64,000 nt of DNA, taken from positions 1 to 64,000 of the forward strand of contig CAMDAF010000010.1 of NCBI GenBank assembly GCA_945888525.1, in the 5' to 3' direction. This document shows, piece by piece, positions 37,797 to 46,270 of this stretch. This stretch comes from Chitinophaga pinensis. GTDB taxonomy: Bacteria; Bacteroidota; Bacteroidia; NS11-12g; UBA955. The translations under genes were made by a program, and so were the position numbers. Below the pieces are notes generated by a model, which made no database searches, was not told the origin of the DNA, and worked only from the letters and a program-made list of their open reading frames with translations. The first letter of the stretch is position 1; every line of letters begins with the position of its first letter.

Positions 37797-40544
37797 CTAT
37801 ACAACTACGTTCACAATCTTACCTTTTACAATGATCAACTTTTTTGGCGCTTTTCCTTCAAGATATTTTTGTGTTTGTTCGCTGTTAAGTATTGCTTTTT
37901 CCATATCAGCGGCATCCATATCAAGAGCGAAATTGATATTAAATCTTACTTTTCCATTAAATGATATTGGATAATTAAACTCATTTTCTACTAAATATTC
38001 GGCATTAAACGTTGGCCAATTGGCATATGAAACACCGCCATTATTTCCGCAAAGCAACCAGAGTTCTTCGGCAATATGAGGCGCAAATGGAGAAAGCAAC
38101 ACAACAAGAGGCTCTAATATTTCTTTTTTATTGCACTGAAGGTCCTGCAATTCATTGACACAAACCATAAATGCAGATACAGATGTATTAAATGAAAAGT
38201 TATCTATATCCTCGCTAATTTTTTTGATGGTTTTATGCAAGATTTTGTATTCAGCTTTACTTGGAGACTCTAATGAAACATTGAAATTCTCTTGCGCATT
38301 GTTATGGAATAAACGCCAGAATTTTCTCAGGAAGCGTAAAACGCCTTCTATTCCTTGGGTTGACCATGGCTTTGCATCTTGTAATGGACCTAAGAACATT
38401 TCGTAGAGTCTTAATGTGTCTGCGCCAAAATCGTTGCATACATCATCCGGATTGACAACGTTGTGCCAGCGTTTTGACATTTTTCCAACCTCCGTACCAC
38501 AAATGAGTTTTCCATTTTCTAATTCAAACACAGCCTCATTAAATTCGGCTGGTCTCCATGCTTTTAAAGCTTCAATATCAACTTCATTGCCCGCATTTAC
38601 AAGTTGAATGTCAATATGAATTGCAGTGGTTTCATATTGGTCTTTTAAACCGATTGAAACAAATTTAGATGTCTGATTGACACGATAAATTAAGCAAGAC
38701 ATTCCCTGAATCATTCCTTGATTAATTAGTTTCTTAGCTGGTTCATCAGTTGGAATGATGCCTAAATCATGCAAAAATTTTGTCCAAAAACGGAAATACA
38801 AAAGATGTCCAGTTGCGTGTTCACTTCCGCCCATGTAAAGGTCAATATCCTTCCAATAATTTAAGGCTTGCTTTGAGGCAATTTCTATATTATTATCTGG
38901 ATCCATATACCTTAAAAAGTACCATGAAGAACCTGCCCATCCTGGCATTGTTGTTGTTTCAACCGCAAGGCCTTTGTATGTCCAGTTGTTTGCACGGGCC
39001 AAAGGTGGTTCGCCAGATTCAGTTGGCAAATATTTGTCTATCTCGGGTAAAATTAGAGGCAAATCATTTTCGCTGAAAGTTTTTGGAATTCCATTTTCAT
39101 AAAAAATTGGGATAGGTTCACCCCAATAGCGTTGTCTTCCAAAAACAGCATCCCTCAATCTATAGTTGGTTTTGCCTTTTCCGAGATTTAGAGATTCGAT
39201 TTCTTTAATTGATCTTTTTATGCCTTCTTTAACACTTAAGCCATTTAAAAAATCAGAATTGATGATATTTCCAGTCTTGGCATCAAATGATTCTTTTGAA
39301 ATATCGCCACCGCTTACAACTTCTTTTATAGGAAGATTGAAATGTGTTGCAAAAGAATAGTCTCTGCTATCATGCGCGGGAACGGCCATTACAGCGCCTG
39401 TGCCATAGCTCCCTAACACATAATCAGCAATCCAAATTGGAATGGCCTCGTTTGTAAAAGGATGTTTCGCATATGAACCAGTAAATGCACCAGTAATATT
39501 TTTGACCTCAGCTTGCCTTTCTCTTTCACTTCTATTTTTTGCTTTTTCTGTATAGTCTAATGCGAGGCTTCTAAATTCATTGACACAAAGCAAATCCAAG
39601 CTTGGATGTTCAGGCGCAATAGCCAAATAAGTTACACCAAATATTGTATCTGGACGGGTGGTAAAAACTTCAATCTCTGTGTTTTCAGAATAGAATTTCA
39701 GAGAGCACCCTTCGCTTTTGCCAATCCAATTTCTTTGTGCTTCTTTCAAACTATCGCTCCAATCAATGTTTTCGAGTCCTGTTAGTAAGCGTTCGGCATA
39801 TGCAGAGATTCTTAGGCTCCATTGGATCATAAGTTTTCTCTCAACCGGGAATCCCCCTCTCTCGCTAAGCCCATCTTTAACTTCATCATTGGCCAATACG
39901 GTACCTAATTCTGGACACCAATTGACCATTGCTTCGCTAAGGAAGGCCAAACGGAATCTTAGCAAAATATCAGATTTGATTTTATCTGGAAAAGCCAGCC
40001 ATTCTTCTTTGGTAAAACTTAATTCATCATTTGTGAAGCCGGAAATTTCGAAAACAGCAATTAAAGAGTCTATGTTTTCTGCTTTATTGGAATTTGGATT
40101 ATACCAAGAATTGAACAATTGAATGAATATCCACTGTGTCCATTTATAATAATTTGGATCGCAAGTCTTTATTTCACGCGACCAATCATAAGAAAAGCCA
40201 ATACGGTCTAATTGTTCTCTATACCGTTTTATATTCTCATCTGTAGTTAGGGCGGGGTGTTGACCGGTTTGAATAGCATATTGTTCGGCAGGCAAACCAA
40301 AAGCATCATAACCCATAGGGTGCAATACATTAAATCCTTTGTGTCTTTTAAATCTAGAAACAATATCGCTAGCGATGTAACCAAGTGGGTGACCAACATG
40401 CAAACCCGCACCTGAAGGATATGGGAACATATCTAGAACATAAAACTTTTCTTTTTCTGAAATATTTTCAGTTTTAAAAGTATTGTTCTTAGCCCAGTAT
40501 GCTTGCCAATCCTTTTCTATTCTTCTGAATTCGTAAGTAGCCAT
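37797..40544 (-). CDS. leuS: Leucyl-tRNA synthetase
   Basis: This class I synthetase charges tRNA-Leu with post-transfer editing. HIGH appears as HVGH (residues 49-52 in PYPSGAGLHVGHPLGY), the KMSKS loop as KMSKR (688-692 in VGKMSKRWHNVVNPDD), and the editing-domain threonine-rich motif EVFTTRPDTIFGVTYLAIAP is intact. Length 915 aa is usual for Bacteroidota. Monocistronic, with its stop 64 bases from the BNR gene start. Confidence 0.97.
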   Translation of the reverse strand: MATYEFRRIEKDWQAYWAKNNTFKTENISEKEKFYVLDMFPYPSGAGLHVGHPLGYIASDIVSRFKRHKGFNVLHPMGYDAFGLPAEQYAIQTGQHPALTTDENIKRYREQLDRIGFSYDWSREIKTCDPNYYKWTQWIFIQLFNSWYNPNSNKAENIDSLIAVFEISGFTNDELSFTKEEWLAFPDKIKSDILLRFRLAFLSEAMVNWCPELGTVLANDEVKDGLSERGGFPVERKLMIQWSLRISAYAERLLTGLENIDWSDSLKEAQRNWIGKSEGCSLKFYSENTEIEVFTTRPDTIFGVTYLAIAPEHPSLDLLCVNEFRSLALDYTEKAKNRSERERQAEVKNITGAFTGSYAKHPFTNEAIPIWIADYVLGSYGTGAVMAVPAHDSRDYSFATHFNLPIKEVVSGGDISKESFDAKTGNIINSDFLNGLSVKEGIKRSIKEIESLNLGKGKTNYRLRDAVFGRQRYWGEPIPIFYENGIPKTFSENDLPLILPEIDKYLPTESGEPPLARANNWTYKGLAVETTTMPGWAGSSWYFLRYMDPDNNIEIASKQALNYWKDIDLYMGGSEHATGHLLYFRFWTKFLHDLGIIPTDEPAKKLINQGMIQGMSCLIYRVNQTSKFVSIGLKDQYETTAIHIDIQLVNAGNEVDIEALKAWRPAEFNEAVFELENGKLICGTEVGKMSKRWHNVVNPDDVCNDFGADTLRLYEMFLGPLQDAKPWSTQGIEGVLRFLRKFWRLFHNNAQENFNVSLESPSKAEYKILHKTIKKISEDIDNFSFNTSVSAFMVCVNELQDLQCNKKEILEPLVVLLSPFAPHIAEELWLLCGNNGGVSYANWPTFNAEYLVENEFNYPISFNGKVRFNINFALDMDAADMEKAILNSEQTQKYLEGKAPKKLIIVKGKIVNVVV

Positions 40545-40558
40545 ATTAATATGAACTG

Positions 40559-40566
40559 CAAAAATA
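40559..40566 (-). promoter_or_regulatory. Bacteroidota -7 box for leuS
   Basis: TATTTTTG followed by C on the minus strand matches TAnnTTTG, 14 bases before the leuS ATG. Confidence 0.55.
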
Positions 40567-40657
40567 TCATATTAGATTCACCTTTGCTATTTTTGAGTTC
40601 TAATGTCAATAAATTCCTGATTTTACACAATTTAGACAGTTTTTTGGATAATATTTA

Positions 40658-40687
40658 TTTGTTAAATGTCTGAAAAGACTAAATTTG
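40658..40687 (+). promoter_or_regulatory. Bacteroidota -33/-7 promoter for gdh
   Basis: TTTG (40658-40661), 18 bases, then TAAATTTG (40680-40687) is one of the best matches in the window to TTTG-N19-TAnnTTTG. It straddles the tracked ATG at 40666, so translation should begin downstream at 40720. Confidence 0.65.
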
Positions 40688-40719
40688 CAACCCTTTACTA
40701 TTATAAAAATAAGAAAACA

Positions 40720-41982
40720 ATGAGTAATGCAACCATCCACAGCAATTTGAATCCTTTGGATTCGATGATGAAACGTTTTGATGAAGCAGCTAAAATCATA
40801 GGCCTTGATGAATCAGCTTATGACACCTTAAAATATCCCGCAAAGATTGTTACTGTTAATCTTCCAGTTATCATGGATAATGGAAAAGTAAAAGTATTTG
40901 AAGGACATAGAGTTCAACATAGTACAACCTTAGGCCCGTCTAAGGGTGGTATCAGATATTCTATGGACGTAACTCTGGATGAAGTAAAAGCCTTAGCAGC
41001 ATGGATGACATGGAAAACCGCTGTGGTAGGTATCCCATATGGAGGAGGAAAAGGAGGAATCAAATGTGATCCTAAGTCGATGAGCAAAGGTGAACTTGAG
41101 CGTTTAACACGCGCATATGCCGCATCAATGAGTGATGTATTTGGTCCAGACAAAGACATTCCTGCCCCAGACATGAATACCGGCCAGCAAGAAATGGCTT
41201 GGATTGTGGATGAATATTCAAAAATTAAAGGCCAATATACACCCGCAGTAATTACAGGCAAACCAATTTCAATGGGCGGCTCATTGGGTAGAGTTGAAGC
41301 TACCGGCAGAGGCGTAATGGTATGCACCCGTTCTGCTTTGGCAAAAATGGGACTAAAACCAGAAGAGTGCACATGTGTAGTTCAAGGTTTTGGTAATGTT
41401 GGTTCAATTTCAGCAAAACTAATTGAAATGTTAGGGGTTAAAATTGTTGGTATATCAGATGTAACTGGTGGCTATTACAATCCAGAAGGCATAAGTGTAG
41501 AGGAAGCAATTGCCTATTCTAAAGAAAAAGGGAATCTTGATGGATATCCTGGCGGTAAAAATATTAGCAATTCAGAATTGTTAGAATTAGAATGTGATAT
41601 TTTAGTTCCTGCTGCTATGGAAGATCAAATAACGGATGAAAATGCAGGAAATATTAAAGCCAAACTTATTGTAGAAGGTGCAAATGGACCAACAAGTGCC
41701 AATGCGGATAAAATATTAAACGACAAAGGGATTATTGTGGTGCCGGATATCTTGGCAAATGCAGGCGGTGTTACAGTGTCTTATTTCGAATGGGTTCAAA
41801 ACAGAATGGGTTATTTCTGGACCGAGGAGCGTGTAAATAGAAGAGCTGACAGGGTAATGAAAAGTGCATTTGATGTTGTATTTGAAGCCGGCAAAAAACA
41901 CATTGTAAGTTTGCGTACAGCTGCATACATCGTCGCTATTGATAAAGTAGCTACTACACAAAAATTTAGAGGCGTATTCTAA
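40720..41982 (+). CDS. Glu/Leu/Phe/Val-type dehydrogenase, probably glutamate dehydrogenase
   Basis: The 420-aa enzyme reversibly deaminates an amino acid (most likely glutamate to 2-oxoglutarate and ammonia) with NAD(P). The active-site lysine region is VVGIPYGGGKGGIKCDPKSM, the substrate and hinge region GRVEATGRGVMVC, and the Rossmann motif VVQGFGNVGSISAKLI. The tracked start at 40666 lies within the promoter; the ATG at 40720 (MSNATIHSNLNPL) is preferred. Cofactor preference cannot be read with certainty. The stop codon overlaps the psd start (TAATG). Confidence 0.92.
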   Translation: MSNATIHSNLNPLDSMMKRFDEAAKIIGLDESAYDTLKYPAKIVTVNLPVIMDNGKVKVFEGHRVQHSTTLGPSKGGIRYSMDVTLDEVKALAAWMTWKTAVVGIPYGGGKGGIKCDPKSMSKGELERLTRAYAASMSDVFGPDKDIPAPDMNTGQQEMAWIVDEYSKIKGQYTPAVITGKPISMGGSLGRVEATGRGVMVCTRSALAKMGLKPEECTCVVQGFGNVGSISAKLIEMLGVKIVGISDVTGGYYNPEGISVEEAIAYSKEKGNLDGYPGGKNISNSELLELECDILVPAAMEDQITDENAGNIKAKLIVEGANGPTSANADKILNDKGIIVVPDILANAGGVTVSYFEWVQNRMGYFWTEERVNRRADRVMKSAFDVVFEAGKKHIVSLRTAAYIVAIDKVATTQKFRGVF

Positions 41983-42638
41983 TGCTAATACATAGAGAAG
42001 GATACAAAATCATTTTAGTTACCTTGTTAATTCTTGCAGGAATTAACCTAGGCATACAATCGCTATTAGGCGACGAGCATTTAATAGGCAAAATAGTTCT
42101 ATCTATATCTTTAATATTTTTCATTCTTATTGTTCAATTTTTCCGCAATCCCTTCCGCAATACAATTATAAATGATCATCATGTTATAGCTCCTGCAGAT
42201 GGTAAAGTAGTCGTTATTGAAGAAGTTGAGGAGACAGAATACTTTAAAGACAAGCGCCGCCAGGTTAGTATATTCATGAGCCCTATAAATGTGCATGTTA
42301 ACCGCAACCCAATTTCAGGCATTGTTAAATATGCAAAATACCATCCAGGGAAATACTTGGTGGCTTGGCATCCTAAATCATCAACTGAGAATGAAAGAAC
42401 CACTGTTGTTATTGCTGGTTCGAAAGCAGAAGTGCTTTTTAGACAGGTGGCAGGCGCGTTGGCAAAGAGAATCGTTTACTATGTAAAAGAAGGCGATATG
42501 GCTACACAAGGTGGTGAAATGGGATTTATTAAGTTTGGTTCACGCATTGACTTATACTTGCCATTATCTGCTAAGATAGAAGTTTCACTTCAACAAAAGA
42601 CCAAAGGTGGAGAAACAGTGGTTGCCACTTTGGCTTGA
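41982..42638 (+). CDS. psd: Phosphatidylserine decarboxylase proenzyme, archaeal-type
   Basis: The enzyme converts phosphatidylserine to phosphatidylethanolamine at the inner membrane. Two N-terminal transmembrane helices (about 10-50) precede the PADGKVVVIEE and MSPINVHVNRNPISG motifs. The self-cleavage site that makes the pyruvoyl group is the Gly-Ser of FGSRIDLYLP, with S187 becoming pyruvoyl. The 218-aa length matches the short Bacteroidota/archaeal form. Translation is coupled to gdh by a one-base TAATG overlap. Confidence 0.94.
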   Translation: MLIHREGYKIILVTLLILAGINLGIQSLLGDEHLIGKIVLSISLIFFILIVQFFRNPFRNTIINDHHVIAPADGKVVVIEEVEETEYFKDKRRQVSIFMSPINVHVNRNPISGIVKYAKYHPGKYLVAWHPKSSTENERTTVVIAGSKAEVLFRQVAGALAKRIVYYVKEGDMATQGGEMGFIKFGSRIDLYLPLSAKIEVSLQQKTKGGETVVATLA

Positions 42639-42679
42639 TTTTTGACTAATTTTAAATATAAATAATATTAATACAACAT

Positions 42680-43006
42680 ATGAAAAAGTTAATTTTAAGC
42701 ATCGTTTTAATTGCAGGATTGTCTTTCATTGCTAGCGCCCAAGACAATACAGCAGGAAATACAACTTCCAATTCAAAGCCTAAAACGATTATCGAAGTGG
42801 CTAAACCAGCAGCAGATCAGCCATCTTCGGCAGCTGTTGTTACAAATGACAGTACAGCAAAGAAAACCACCGCAGCTTCTACAGAGAAGAAATGCGCCAA
42901 GAAATCTTGTTGCAAAAAGGAAGCATCAAGTTCTTGCGATAAGGATAAGGCCGAAGGATCAGCTTGCTGCAAAAAGAAAACCGAAGCAGCAACTAAAAAG
43001 GATTAA
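42680..43006 (+). CDS. Small secreted Lys/Cys-rich protein
   Basis: The 108-aa protein has a signal peptide (MKKLILSIVLIAGLSFIASAQ), a Thr/Ser/Ala/Lys-rich low-complexity middle, and a C-terminal segment with six cysteines spaced C-x4-CC-x7-C-x9-CC among many lysines (KKCAKKSCCKKEASSSC, then SACCKKK). No family was recognised. The clustered cysteines in an exported protein suggest metal binding or redox sensing, but that is inference. It is 41 bases after psd and ends at a strong terminator, so it may belong to the gdh-psd transcript. Confidence 0.78.
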   Translation: MKKLILSIVLIAGLSFIASAQDNTAGNTTSNSKPKTIIEVAKPAADQPSSAAVVTNDSTAKKTTAASTEKKCAKKSCCKKEASSSCDKDKAEGSACCKKKTEAATKKD

Positions 43007-43023
43007 TTATCTACACAGTATTT

Positions 43024-43053
43024 AAAAGCCTCTATCATTTGATAGAGGCTTTT
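43024..43053 (+). terminator. Rho-independent terminator
   Basis: The 13-bp stem AAAAGCCTCTATC pairs with GATAGAGGCTTTT around ATTT, followed by Ts. Confidence 0.93.
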
Positions 43054-43296
43054 TTTATGGCAATAGTTTTGGCCTAGGAGACTATTATGGTTGAGAGGCA
43101 TCCATAATCTTTTAGCATTAAATAGCCCAAGAAGGGCTTAAATCATGCCTAAATATAAAAGAATACACTTGTGATCTTAAGTTAAAATGTAAAATTGATT
43201 TAATGATAAATCAAATCATCATTCAGAATGTTTAAGTAAGGATTTTTATCGCCCAAATTATACTTGGAACAACCCCTATCAGAAATCTTTGGATAT

Positions 43297-43324
43297 AAAA
43301 AAAGGCAGGATAAATCCTGCCTTT
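43297..43324 (-). terminator. Rho-independent terminator of the OmpA gene
   Basis: On the minus strand AAAGGCAGGA, loop TTTA, TCCTGCCTTT, then a seven-T run. It lies 22 bases after the OmpA stop. Confidence 0.9.
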
Positions 43325-43345
43325 TCAATATTATAAAACTAAAAA

Positions 43346-44881
43346 TTAGTAAGTTAACTTGAAGTCAACTCTTCTGTTTAAAACTTGACCTGTTTTTTTG
43401 TTTTCTGCAACTGGCTGAGTATCACCGTAACCAGTAGCTGTTAATCTCATTGCTGCTATGCCCTTGTTAATCAAATAAGCCATAACTGCATTTGCCCGTT
43501 TTTGAGACAATTCTTTGTTTTTAGCAGGATCGCCAACGTTATCAGTATGACCATCTATTGCAACATTCGCCTCAAGATATTCGTTTAGTATTTTAACTAA
43601 GGCGTCTAAGGCGACGTAAGATTCAGGATTTATTACATCGCTTTTGGTTTCAAAATTGATACCTTTAGCAGCAAGAGCAATTTTTCGTACTACATCTTGT
43701 TGGATTTCAGGGCAACCCTTGTTGGCAGCTATACCAGCAACACTTGGACAAACGTCTCTGTTGTCATAAATACCATCACCATCTGTATCAGGGCAGCCTT
43801 CTCCATCTTTAGATCCAGCAACATTTGGACATTTGTCTTTTTTGTCTTCAATACCATCACCATCTGAATCAGGGCAACCGTTGTATTCTTTAGGTCCTTT
43901 AACTGCAGGGCAAGCATCATCAATGTCTAAAATACCATCACCATCAGTGTCAGGGCAACCTTGGAATTCAACTGGACCAGCTTTTTCAGGGCAACGGTCT
44001 TTGATGTCTATAATACCATCATTGTCTTTATCAGGGCAACCGTTGAATTTACGTGGGCCAAAGTTGAAAGGACATGAATCTTGGTAGTCTGGAATTGAAT
44101 CCAAATCAGAATCTTTAGGACAACCATCTTCGTTAACAGGTAACTGCCAAGGCTGAGTTTTTGGGCATTTATCAAGTGCATCAGGCACTCCGTCTTTGTC
44201 TTTGTCTTTCTGAGAAACACCACCAGACATAGCTCCATCGCCGTAAGGTAGGTTATAGAAGAAACCTAGGGAGTGAAATGCAAACAAATCATTGTTTTTG
44301 TTTCTAGTGTGCGTTAAATAAGCGTATGGTTCACCATCCCAAATATCATTAAATGTATAGTTGTACATAGACTGTAGTCTAATTCCAAACTTTTCATTTA
44401 CACTGTATTGGAAACCAAAACCTACCGCAGCATTACCAGCAGCACCAGTGTATGAGTTAGGGTCGCGACTTACATTGCTATGTAAGTAAACACCGCCTAA
44501 ACCCAACATGATATATGGCGTAAATGGCTTGTCTTTTAATAACTTAAAACGAATGCCACCATTAACAGTAGCTAAATTGGTTCTGAATTGAACGTATTTA
44601 AATTCAGGATCTACATAAGGGAGAGCAGTAAAGTATCCTACATCACCACCAGAGCCAAAGAATGATAAATCAATGTTTGGGGTAAGGTAATAACTGATGG
44701 ATGCGCCAATTCCTTGGTAGTTTGGCTTTCTAGCAAAGAACAAGGCAGATCCAAGATCACCTTGATATTCATTAATTCCACCGTTGATTTCTATTCCAAG
44801 TCGTCTCTCTGCAGATTGCGAAAAAGCCTGATTAACAGACAATAGTGCAATGATGGTAACTAGTAATTTTCTCTTTATCAT
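43346..44881 (-). CDS. OmpA-family outer-membrane protein with thrombospondin type 3 repeats
   Basis: The 511-aa protein has a signal peptide (…LLSVNQAFSQ), an N-terminal eight-strand-type barrel (about 25-210), five to six thrombospondin type 3 Ca-binding repeats (about 220-390; DKDGVPDALDKCP, DSDGDGIEDKKDKCP, DTDGDGIYDNRDVCP), and a C-terminal OmpA peptidoglycan-binding domain (about 395-511; VAIDGHTDNVGDPAKNKELS, RANAVMAYLI, NRRVDFKLTY). It links the outer membrane to peptidoglycan. The gene is monocistronic with its own promoter box and terminator. Confidence 0.94.
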   Translation of the reverse strand: MIKRKLLVTIIALLSVNQAFSQSAERRLGIEINGGINEYQGDLGSALFFARKPNYQGIGASISYYLTPNIDLSFFGSGGDVGYFTALPYVDPEFKYVQFRTNLATVNGGIRFKLLKDKPFTPYIMLGLGGVYLHSNVSRDPNSYTGAAGNAAVGFGFQYSVNEKFGIRLQSMYNYTFNDIWDGEPYAYLTHTRNKNNDLFAFHSLGFFYNLPYGDGAMSGGVSQKDKDKDGVPDALDKCPKTQPWQLPVNEDGCPKDSDLDSIPDYQDSCPFNFGPRKFNGCPDKDNDGIIDIKDRCPEKAGPVEFQGCPDTDGDGILDIDDACPAVKGPKEYNGCPDSDGDGIEDKKDKCPNVAGSKDGEGCPDTDGDGIYDNRDVCPSVAGIAANKGCPEIQQDVVRKIALAAKGINFETKSDVINPESYVALDALVKILNEYLEANVAIDGHTDNVGDPAKNKELSQKRANAVMAYLINKGIAAMRLTATGYGDTQPVAENKKTGQVLNRRVDFKLTY

Positions 44882-44919
44882 AAGCTGCTTTTTAATAGTG
44901 ATTTGTTGATATAACCCGA

Positions 44920-44927
44920 CAAATATA
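44920..44927 (-). promoter_or_regulatory. Bacteroidota -7 box for the OmpA gene
   Basis: TATATTTG on the minus strand matches TAnnTTTG, leaving a leader of about 30 bases. Confidence 0.55.
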
Positions 44928-44968
44928 TTAAAATGTTTTACTTAATAAAGATTTTTTTTAATTTTTTT

Positions 44969-45418
44969 TTAATTTTTTACGGACAATTCGGTTCCGTTTT
45001 TAATAACTTGGTATTGTTTCAGGCCAAAAGTTGCAGGCCCATTAAGGACTTGCCCATTCATAAAGAACTTTGAATCGCAACATTTTTCAAAACCTGTAAG
45101 TTGAGTATTTCCGCATCTAAACACCATAAATGAGCTGTCGACTTCAATTTTTGCGCATGAAGTGCTTGGTTGATAGCTGCATGATCTGTCAAAAGCGTAA
45201 TACTCGTCATTTTGGTAATGAACCACTACAATGCCTTTAACTCCGCCATCCCAGTATAAAAATGTGCCCTCATTCAACAAATGGCTGTATAATGGCAGTG
45301 CCATGTTGATCGTTATATTTACAGGTACGTCAGCAATTGGATCATTGTTGATATTGTTTTTTTGACAAGCAATTAGAGCTGTTAAGCCTAATATGGTTAA
45401 AATAATTATTTTATTCAT
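44969..45418 (-). CDS. Rieske-like lipoprotein lacking the histidine ligands
   Basis: From the ATG at 45418 the 149-aa protein starts MNKIIILTILGLTALIACQK with lipobox LIAC; the tracked start at 45451 is inside the upstream gene. The second half follows the Rieske fold outline: YYAFDRSCSYQPSTSC where a C-x-H would stand, then FEKCCDSKFFMNGQVLNGPA where C-x-x-H-x-S-x-F would stand, then GLKQYQV. Both histidines are missing while cysteines remain, so a 2Fe-2S cluster is unlikely; a disulfide is possible. It overlaps the end of the dehydrogenase gene by eight bases and is the last gene of the envelope operon. Confidence 0.75.
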   Translation of the reverse strand: MNKIIILTILGLTALIACQKNNINNDPIADVPVNITINMALPLYSHLLNEGTFLYWDGGVKGIVVVHYQNDEYYAFDRSCSYQPSTSCAKIEVDSSFMVFRCGNTQLTGFEKCCDSKFFMNGQVLNGPATFGLKQYQVIKNGTELSVKN

Positions 45419-46268
45419 AATTGTAAAATCCTCCTTTGGTTTTTCGGCCATGAAGACCTGCTTCTACTTTTTGTTTCTGAATTCTGCTCGGCCTAAAACG
45501 CGCTTCGTAATTAAATAGCCTAAACTGACTTTCAGTGACTGAGTAGTTAGTGTCTACCCCTATTAAATCCATCAATTTAAATGGCCCCATTTTAAAACCA
45601 GAGGATTCCATTATTCCATCTATTGTTTGAAAATCACTAACATTTTCCTCTAGTGCTTTAAGTGACTCAACGTAATACAATCGCGCAATTCTATTGACGA
45701 TGAAACCAGGCGCATCAGCGGCTATAACTGCTTGTTTTTTAATTGCTTGTACAAAATTTACCGACTGGTTTACAACATTTTGATCTGTTTTAGCACCTTT
45801 AATCACTTCAACCAGTTTCATGATATGTGCAGGATTGAAAAAGTGAATTCCTACGACATTTTGAGGCAAACTTAAACCAGCGGCTATTTGAGTGATTGGA
45901 ATAGAAGACGTATTGGTGGCGTATATTGTTTCCTCCCCATTTAAATCAATTAGTTGTTGAAAAAGAGAAATTTTAATGTCTGCTTTTTCAATAATCGCTT
46001 CAATAATCAAATCTGCTTTTAACTCAGATATTTTGCTGCTATAAATTATATTTTCAAGACACGAATTGTATACATTTTGATCAATTCGGCTAGTTTCCAG
46101 CATTTTATTTAAAATTGTTAGATTTGATTTTTGAGCCGATTCAAGAACGATGGGGTTGATATCAAACAATACAACTTTAAAATTTGCTTGTGCGCAAACC
46201 ATTGCAATTCCAGCGCCCATTGTTCCAGCGCCTGCAATTCCTACTGTTTTAATTTCTTTGTTTTCCAT
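45411..46268 (-). CDS. 3-hydroxyacyl-CoA dehydrogenase (3-hydroxybutyryl-CoA type)
   Basis: The enzyme oxidises 3-hydroxyacyl-CoA with NAD in fatty-acid or butanoate metabolism. The NAD-binding motif is GAGTMGAGIAMVCA (residues 13-26) followed by VVLFDIN; the catalytic His is in VGIHFFNPAHIMKLVEVI; the C-terminal domain has SGFKMGPFKLMDLIGVD and GLHGRKTKGGFYNY. The single-domain length of 285 aa is typical of PaaH/Hbd-type enzymes. It is a metabolic gene inside an envelope operon, two bases from the EnvC-like gene. Confidence 0.93.
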   Translation of the reverse strand: MENKEIKTVGIAGAGTMGAGIAMVCAQANFKVVLFDINPIVLESAQKSNLTILNKMLETSRIDQNVYNSCLENIIYSSKISELKADLIIEAIIEKADIKISLFQQLIDLNGEETIYATNTSSIPITQIAAGLSLPQNVVGIHFFNPAHIMKLVEVIKGAKTDQNVVNQSVNFVQAIKKQAVIAADAPGFIVNRIARLYYVESLKALEENVSDFQTIDGIMESSGFKMGPFKLMDLIGVDTNYSVTESQFRLFNYEARFRPSRIQKQKVEAGLHGRKTKGGFYNYE

Positions 46269-46270
46269 TT

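Noticed and set aside
40914-41372. 152-aa minus-strand ORF inside the glutamate dehydrogenase gene
   Set aside because: It is antisense to a gene with clear catalytic motifs; a shadow ORF.
43200-43294. Minus-strand open stretch reading RGCSKYNLGDKNPYLNI
   Set aside because: About 30 codons lying directly beyond the OmpA terminator; it looks protein-like but this length is expected by chance in AT-rich DNA and matches nothing I know.
43729-44238. Several ORFs in the OmpA repeat region on both strands
   Set aside because: They arise from the repeated Asp/Gly-rich thrombospondin type 3 codons and are not genes; the repeats are protein repeats, not a CRISPR or satellite array.
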